A stretch of 12,279 nucleotides of DNA from Pseudomonadota bacterium. Its GTDB lineage: Bacteria; Pseudomonadota; Gammaproteobacteria; Burkholderiales; Gallionellaceae. The stretch is from contig JAJZUH010000012.1 of the NCBI GenBank assembly GCA_021847165.1, positions 9,922 to 22,200 on the forward strand, given 5' to 3'. The notes beneath the pieces are model-generated. The model did no database searches and was not told where the DNA came from. It saw only the letters and a list, made by a program, of their open reading frames with translations. Positions within the stretch are counted from its first letter, which is position 1. Every line of letters begins with the position of its first letter. The position numbers and the translations under genes are program-made. Of this stretch, positions 7,744-12,279 are shown piece by piece.

Positions 7744-8489
7744 CTGCCTCCGTTCGGTTTGTCGCGCGTAGCGGGCACCTGCTCATCCACCAGATCCACC
7801 GCTCTCGCCTCAGCCGCCATGCGCAAAGCCAGCCACTTGCCGACTGCCAGCACCAGCACCGCACACGCGCCCGGAACCAGCCAGTGCAAGGCATGCTGCG
7901 CTTCCAGCAAGGGCTTGAACAACGCCTCGCCGACCAGCATTTCACCCGCCACATAACCGAGCAAGGCTCCTCCCGCATAGATGATGAACGGGAAACGGTC
8001 GATCAGCTTGAGCACGAGCTGGCTGCTCCAGGCGATCAGCGGGATGCTCACCAGCAGGCCGAACACCAGCAGCATCGCATTGCCATGCGCGGCAGCCGCC
8101 ACACCCAGCACATTGTCCAGGCTCATCACGAAATCGGCGATGATGATGGTCTTCACCGCCCCCCACAGGTGTGTGTCCGCCTTGACGTTACCCTCGCCGT
8201 GCTCTTCTTCCGGCAGGATCAGCTTGATGCCGATCCAGATCAGCAGGAGCGCGCCGACCAGCTTGAGGTACGGCAACGACAACAGGCTGACCGCGAAGAA
8301 CGTCAACACCACGCGCAGCAGGATCGCCCCGGCCACGCCGTAAGCGATGCCCTTCTTGCGCTGGTCCGGCGGCAGGTTCCGGCAAGCCAGCGCGATCACC
8401 ACCGCGTTGTCGCCGCTGAGCAACAAGTCGATCACGATGATCTTGAACACGTCCACCCAAAATTGGGGACTTTCCAGCATTTCCAGCAT
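7740..8489 (-). CDS. TerC-family integral membrane protein (YjbE-like), probable metal ion exporter
   Basis: 249 residues from ATG 8489, two bases after the sucD stop; an AAAGGT within the end of sucD can serve as ribosome-binding site. The reading frame stays open into sucD, but that part overlaps a clearly coding gene and is rejected. About seven hydrophobic segments are seen (about 14-36, 50-70, 73-92, 110-134, 138-158, 168-188, 203-223). Two repeated acidic motifs, DLLLSGDNAVV (21-31) and DFVMSLDNVLGV (119-130), are the TerC-family signature and imply an internally duplicated fold with membrane aspartates as metal ligands. The loop around 94-107 (PEEEHGEGNVKADTH) is acidic and His-containing. 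Family members studied elsewhere are linked to Mn2+ export and tellurite resistance; Mn2+ export here is an inference. It is cotranscribed with sucCD and usp. Confidence 0.9.
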   Translation of the reverse strand: MLEMLESPQFWVDVFKIIVIDLLLSGDNAVVIALACRNLPPDQRKKGIAYGVAGAILLRVVLTFFAVSLLSLPYLKLVGALLLIWIGIKLILPEEEHGEGNVKADTHLWGAVKTIIIADFVMSLDNVLGVAAAAHGNAMLLVFGLLVSIPLIAWSSQLVLKLIDRFPFIIYAGGALLGYVAGEMLVGEALFKPLLEAQHALHWLVPGACAVLVLAVGKWLALRMAAEARAVDLVDEQVPATRDKPNGGR

Positions 8490-8491
8490 CG

Positions 8492-9369
8492 TCAACCTTT
8501 CAGCACTTTCTGCATCGTGCGCCCCATCTCCGCCGGATTGCGCGTGATGTGGATACCGCACTCTTCCATCACTGCCAGCTTCTCGTTGGCACCGCCCTGA
8601 CCGCCGGAGATGATCGCCCCGGCATGCCCCATGCGCTTGCCTTCCGGCGCGGTGACCCCGGCGATGAAGCCGACCACCGGCTTCTTCATGTTGGCCTTGA
8701 TCCAGCGCGCGCATTCCTCTTCATCGCTGCCGCCGATCTCGCCGACCATGATCACCGCATCGGTCTCCGGATCGTCATTGAACAATTTCATCACGTCGAT
8801 GTGCTTGAGGCCGTTGATCGGATCGCCGCCGATGCCGACGCAGGACGATTGCCCGTAGCCGAGTGCAGTGAGCTGCCCGACCGCTTCGTAGGTCAGCGTG
8901 CCGGAACGCGACACCACGCCGATGCGCCCCTTCTTGTGGATATGTCCGGGCATGATGCCGATCTTGATTTCGTCCGGCGTGATCAGGCCGGGACAGTTTG
9001 GCCCGATCAGCAGCGTGCGCCTGCCTTGCATCTTGTAACGCGTCTTCAGCATGTCGTGTACCGGTATGCCTTCGGTAATGCAGATCACCAGATCCAGCTC
9101 GGCCTCGACCGCCTCGTCGATCGCCGCGGCCGCGCCCGAGGGCGGTACGTAGATCACCGACACGGTCGCCCCCGTTGCCTCCTTGGCATCGCGCACCGTG
9201 GCATACACCGGAATGCCCTCGAACTGTTCGCCCACCTTCTTCGGGTTCACGCCCGCCACGAAACAGTTCGCGCCGTTGGCGTACTGCTTGCAATGAAAGG
9301 TATGGAACTGGCCGACCTTGCCGGTCATGCCCTGGGTAATGACTCTGGTGTCTTTGTTGATGAGGATGC

Positions 9370-9373
<4 letters not shown>
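8492..9373 (-). CDS. sucD: Succinate-CoA ligase, alpha subunit
   Basis: 293 residues from ATG 9373 ([19 protein letters not shown]). The open frame extends upstream to 9568, but that part lies in sucC and does not resemble SucD. Features: CoA-binding Rossmann domain (about 1-125); IGPNCPGLI (123-131); [10 protein letters not shown] (154-163); GDPINGL (183-189); active-site phosphohistidine H250 in [10 protein letters not shown], matching E. coli H246. The enzyme interconverts succinyl-CoA and succinate with nucleotide phosphorylation in the TCA cycle, as a heteromer with SucC. Its ATG overlaps the sucC stop by 4 nt (ATGA), and its own stop is 2 nt from the terC-like start. Length is normal for the family. 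Confidence 0.98.
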
Positions 9374-10539
<1,166 letters not shown>

Positions 10540-10632
10540 GATGACTCCCTTCGGAACGGGCAGAATTTACCAGACCGCGCGCGAATGCGCAGGCATTTCA
10601 GCATGTGTGCAACCACTCCGATCCATGTGCGG

Positions 10633-10656
10633 TCGCTTTCAGCGATGCGCGCATCG
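10633..10656. repeat. Overlapping inverted repeats in the divergent intergenic region (possible operator)
   Basis: CGATGCGCGCATCG at 10643-10656 is a perfect 14-bp palindrome. A second inverted repeat, TCGCT-TTC-AGCGA at 10633-10645, overlaps its left end. Both lie between sucC and the flavoprotein gene, 21 bp upstream of the plus-strand -35 box. An operator is plausible, but GC-rich palindromes also occur by chance. Confidence 0.3.
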
Positions 10657-10677
10657 GATGATGCGGCACATTGAAAA

Positions 10678-10706
10678 TTGTCACCCGCTGCCGGGCAACA
10701 TAGAAT
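10678..10706 (+). promoter_or_regulatory. Sigma70-type promoter for the iron-sulfur flavoprotein gene
   Basis: TTGTCA (10678-10683) and TAGAAT (10701-10706) are separated by exactly 17 nt; each differs from consensus at one position. Transcription would start near 10713, giving a leader of about 86 nt before ATG 10799. Confidence 0.6.
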
Positions 10707-10798
10707 ACCTGACAGCCATCGGGTTATTGCCCGACTTCGCTGCAACGGCAGCCCTTGGCCGGACTGCGTTTCTTACTCACCGATCTTGCCGCATCACG

Positions 10799-12094
10799 AT
10801 GAATATCGAATCCTTCACAATCTATCTGATTCCCATCCTGCTGATCCTGTTCCTGTATCTGCGTGGCAGGTATAAACATGAAGCCGCGGCCGTCGAGGTG
10901 TTCACCGAATCGATCGAGGCCGGATTGACCGAGCCATCGTCCCTGCACCCCGAGATAGATCCCAACCTGTGCATGGGAGCCGGCAGCTGTATCAGCGCCT
11001 GTCCCGAGCATGCGATCGGCATGATCAAAGGCAAAGCGGTTCTGATCAACCCGACCCATTGCATCGGACACGGCGCTTGCGCACCGGCTTGCCCGCATAA
11101 CGCGATCAAGCTGGTGTTTGGCACAGCCAAACGCGGCATGGACATCCCGCAGGTGGATGCGAACTTCGAGACCAATGTACCGGGGCTCTTCATCGCCGGC
11201 GAACTCGGTGGCATGGGCCTGATCCGCAAGGCGGCAACCCAGGGCATCCAGGCCATGGAATCCATCGTCAAACTCAAGGGCAGCGGCAACCCGTACGATG
11301 TGGTCATCATCGGCACCGGCCCCGCCGGCCTGGCCGCAACGCTCGGCGCAATCGAGAAAAAATTGCGTTATGTCACCATCGAGCAGGAAACCGCGCTGGG
11401 CGGGGCGATCTTCCAGTACCCGCGCAACAAGGTCGTCATGACCGCACCGGTCAAGCTGCCCATTGTCGGGAAAGTGCACTTCCAGGAAGTCAGCAAGGAA
11501 AAACTGCTCGAGTTCTGGCAAGGAATCATCCAGAAGACCGGCATGAAGCTGAATTTCAACGAGCGCATGGAAAATATCAGCAGGACCGACAACGGCTTCA
11601 TCGTCAAGACCACCAAAGGATCCTATGAGACCCGCGCAGTCCTGCTCGCCATCGGGCGCCGCGGCACGCCGCGCAAGCTGGGGGTGCCCGGCGAAGATCT
11701 GCCCAAGGTGGTGTACCGCCTGATCGAGCCCGAGCAATACCAGAACATGCATGTCCTGGTGGTGGGCGGTGGCGACAGCGCGCTTGAAGCCGCCATGGCC
11801 ATCGCCGAGCAGCCGGGCACGACCGTCACCCTGTCCTATCGCAGCGATGCATTCGGACGCGGCAAACCGAAGAACCGCGACCGCCTGAAGGAAATGTCCG
11901 AAAAGGGCAAGCTGACGGTGCGTTTGAAATCGAACGTGAAACTGGTCAACAAGGAAAAGGTCTTCCTCGAGCAGGACGGAAAACTGATGCAGTTCCCCAA
12001 CGATGCAGTCATCGTGTGCGCCGGCGGCATTTTGCCCACGCCGTTCCTCAAACAGATCGGCGTGATCGTCGAATCCAAATTCGGCACCGAGTAA
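10799..12094 (+). CDS. Membrane-anchored iron-sulfur flavoprotein: ferredoxin-like domain plus permuted YpdA/TrxR-like FAD/NAD(P) oxidoreductase
   Basis: 431 residues from ATG 10799; the frame is open far upstream but antisense to sucC, and this ATG directly precedes a TM helix (about 6-22). The ribosome-binding site is weak. Layout: N-terminal anchor followed by basic RGRYKH, putting the rest in the cytoplasm; ferredoxin-like domain (about 50-106) with C58/C64/C68-P and C88/C94/C98-P; a segment NVPGLFIAGELGGMG (126-140), which resembles the FAD-binding C-terminal end of TrxR/YpdA proteins; FAD Rossmann motif IIGTGPAGLAA (170-180); AIGRRGTPRKLGVPGE (284-299); NAD(P) Rossmann motif VVGGGDSALEAA (321-332); and CAGGILPTPFLKQIG (407-421) near the end. 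No TrxR-type redox CxxC is present in the flavoprotein part. It probably transfers electrons between NAD(P)H, FAD and Fe-S centres at the inner membrane; substrate and partner are unknown. Confidence 0.85.
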   Translation: MNIESFTIYLIPILLILFLYLRGRYKHEAAAVEVFTESIEAGLTEPSSLHPEIDPNLCMGAGSCISACPEHAIGMIKGKAVLINPTHCIGHGACAPACPHNAIKLVFGTAKRGMDIPQVDANFETNVPGLFIAGELGGMGLIRKAATQGIQAMESIVKLKGSGNPYDVVIIGTGPAGLAATLGAIEKKLRYVTIEQETALGGAIFQYPRNKVVMTAPVKLPIVGKVHFQEVSKEKLLEFWQGIIQKTGMKLNFNERMENISRTDNGFIVKTTKGSYETRAVLLAIGRRGTPRKLGVPGEDLPKVVYRLIEPEQYQNMHVLVVGGGDSALEAAMAIAEQPGTTVTLSYRSDAFGRGKPKNRDRLKEMSEKGKLTVRLKSNVKLVNKEKVFLEQDGKLMQFPNDAVIVCAGGILPTPFLKQIGVIVESKFGTE

Positions 12095-12107
12095 GGTGGG
12101 GAAAAAT

Positions 12108-12131
12108 AAAAAAGCCTGCCCCGAGGCAAGC
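12108..12131 (-). terminator. Rho-independent terminator of the tRNA-Lys/tRNA-Thr unit
   Basis: On the minus strand GCTTGCC-TCGG-GGCAGGC (12131-12114) forms a 7-bp stem with one G-U pair and a 4-nt loop, followed by six T (12113-12108). On the plus strand the stem has a C/A mismatch and a poor T-tract, so it mainly serves the tRNAs. It starts 14 bp past the flavoprotein stop codon. Confidence 0.75.
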
Positions 12132-12144
12132 CTTTCTGTGCAAC

Positions 12145-12220
12145 TGGTGCCGCTTGTCGGATTCGAACTGACGACCTACCGCTTACAAGGCGGTTGCTCT
12201 ACCAACTGAGCTAAAGCGGC
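12145..12220 (-). tRNA. tRNA-Thr (anticodon UGU)
   Basis: 76 nt including an encoded 3' CCA (12147-12145). The acceptor stem GCCGCTT pairs with AAGCGGC, with A as discriminator. The D arm has AGCTCAGTTGGTAGAGC, the anticodon stem-loop is ACCGC-CTTGTAA-GCGGT (anticodon TGT), and the T loop is GTTCGAATC. The tRNA decodes ACA and, by wobble, other Thr codons. It lies 14 nt after tRNA-Lys and ahead of the terminator. Confidence 0.97.
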
Positions 12221-12234
12221 GGGGATTTTGAAAC

Positions 12235-12279
12235 TGGTGGGTCGGGCGAGATTCGAACTCGCGACCAACGGATTAAAAG
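12235..12279 (-). tRNA. tRNA-Lys (anticodon UUU), 3' part only
   Basis: The minus-strand sequence begins at the window edge with the anticodon loop CTTTTAA (anticodon TTT, 12277-12275). It continues with the variable loop, the T arm (GAGTTCGAATCTC) and the acceptor end CGACCC-A with an encoded CCA (12237-12235). The 5' half lies beyond the window. The 3' end matches the usual bacterial tRNA-Lys ending. Confidence 0.93.

Larger units (their letters stand above)
10540..10798. other. Divergent intergenic region, sucC and flavoprotein gene
   Basis: This 259-bp stretch holds no credible gene. It contains the sucC leader, the overlapping inverted repeats, the plus-strand promoter and a roughly 86-nt leader of the flavoprotein gene. 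That leader has two small stems, CGGG/CCCG (10720-10733) and GCTGC-AACG-GCAGC (10739-10752), neither followed by a T-run. No convincing sigma70 promoter for sucC was found on the minus strand. Confidence 0.6.

Noticed and set aside
8490..8714. Upstream start for the TerC-like gene at 8714
   Set aside because: The added part lies in the sucD coding region in another frame; ATG 8489 immediately precedes the conserved TerC N-terminus.
10540..10612. Sigma70 promoter for sucC (TTGCAC at 10612-10607 or TAAATT at 10569-10564)
   Set aside because: Neither hexamer has a matching partner at 16-18 nt spacing, so no promoter is annotated.
10799..12094. Classical thioredoxin reductase
   Set aside because: The flavoprotein part has no redox-active CxxC between the Rossmann motifs; the six cysteines of the ferredoxin-like domain lie before it.

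Overview
The window (about 58-60% GC by eye) looks like a chromosomal segment of a betaproteobacterium, probably a Nitrosomonadales/Gallionellaceae-type lithotroph. This is inferred from protein style, codon use and gene neighbourhood; no marker gene in the window settles it. No mobile elements, CRISPR arrays or rRNA were seen. All genes wholly inside the window appear intact.

Layout, in the direction of transcription. From 10539 leftwards, everything is on the minus strand. First comes a compact metabolic operon: sucC (10539-9370), sucD (9373-8492), a TerC-family membrane protein (8489-7740) and a UspA-family protein (7743-7315). Its junctions are 4-nt overlaps (sucC/sucD and terC/usp) and a 2-nt gap (sucD/terC), so the four genes are almost certainly co-transcribed and translationally coupled. 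After a 98-bp gap there is a five-gene signalling cluster: a CHASE2-TPR-Ser/Thr kinase (7216-4700), a PP2C phosphatase (4656-3832, GTG start), a two-FHA-domain protein (3799-3059), a CHASE2-class III adenylate cyclase (3002-771, GTG start) and a metallo-beta-lactamase-fold protein resembling class II cyclic nucleotide phosphodiesterases (750 to beyond base 1). The cluster therefore encodes a protein-phosphorylation writer, eraser and reader next to a probable cAMP synthase and a probable cAMP hydrolase. Both membrane enzymes carry the same type of extracytoplasmic sensor domain.

On the plus strand, divergent from sucC across a 259-bp intergenic region with a good sigma70-like promoter (10678-10706) and a perfect 14-bp palindrome, lies one gene (10799-12094). 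It encodes a membrane-anchored iron-sulfur flavoprotein. Two things are odd about it. Its ferredoxin-like domain lacks the second cysteine in both cluster motifs. Its TrxR/YpdA-like flavoprotein part appears circularly permuted, with the segment that is normally C-terminal placed before the FAD-binding Rossmann motif.

At the right end, minus-strand tRNA-Lys(UUU) (partial) and tRNA-Thr(UGU) run towards the flavoprotein gene and end at a rho-independent terminator between the two converging units.
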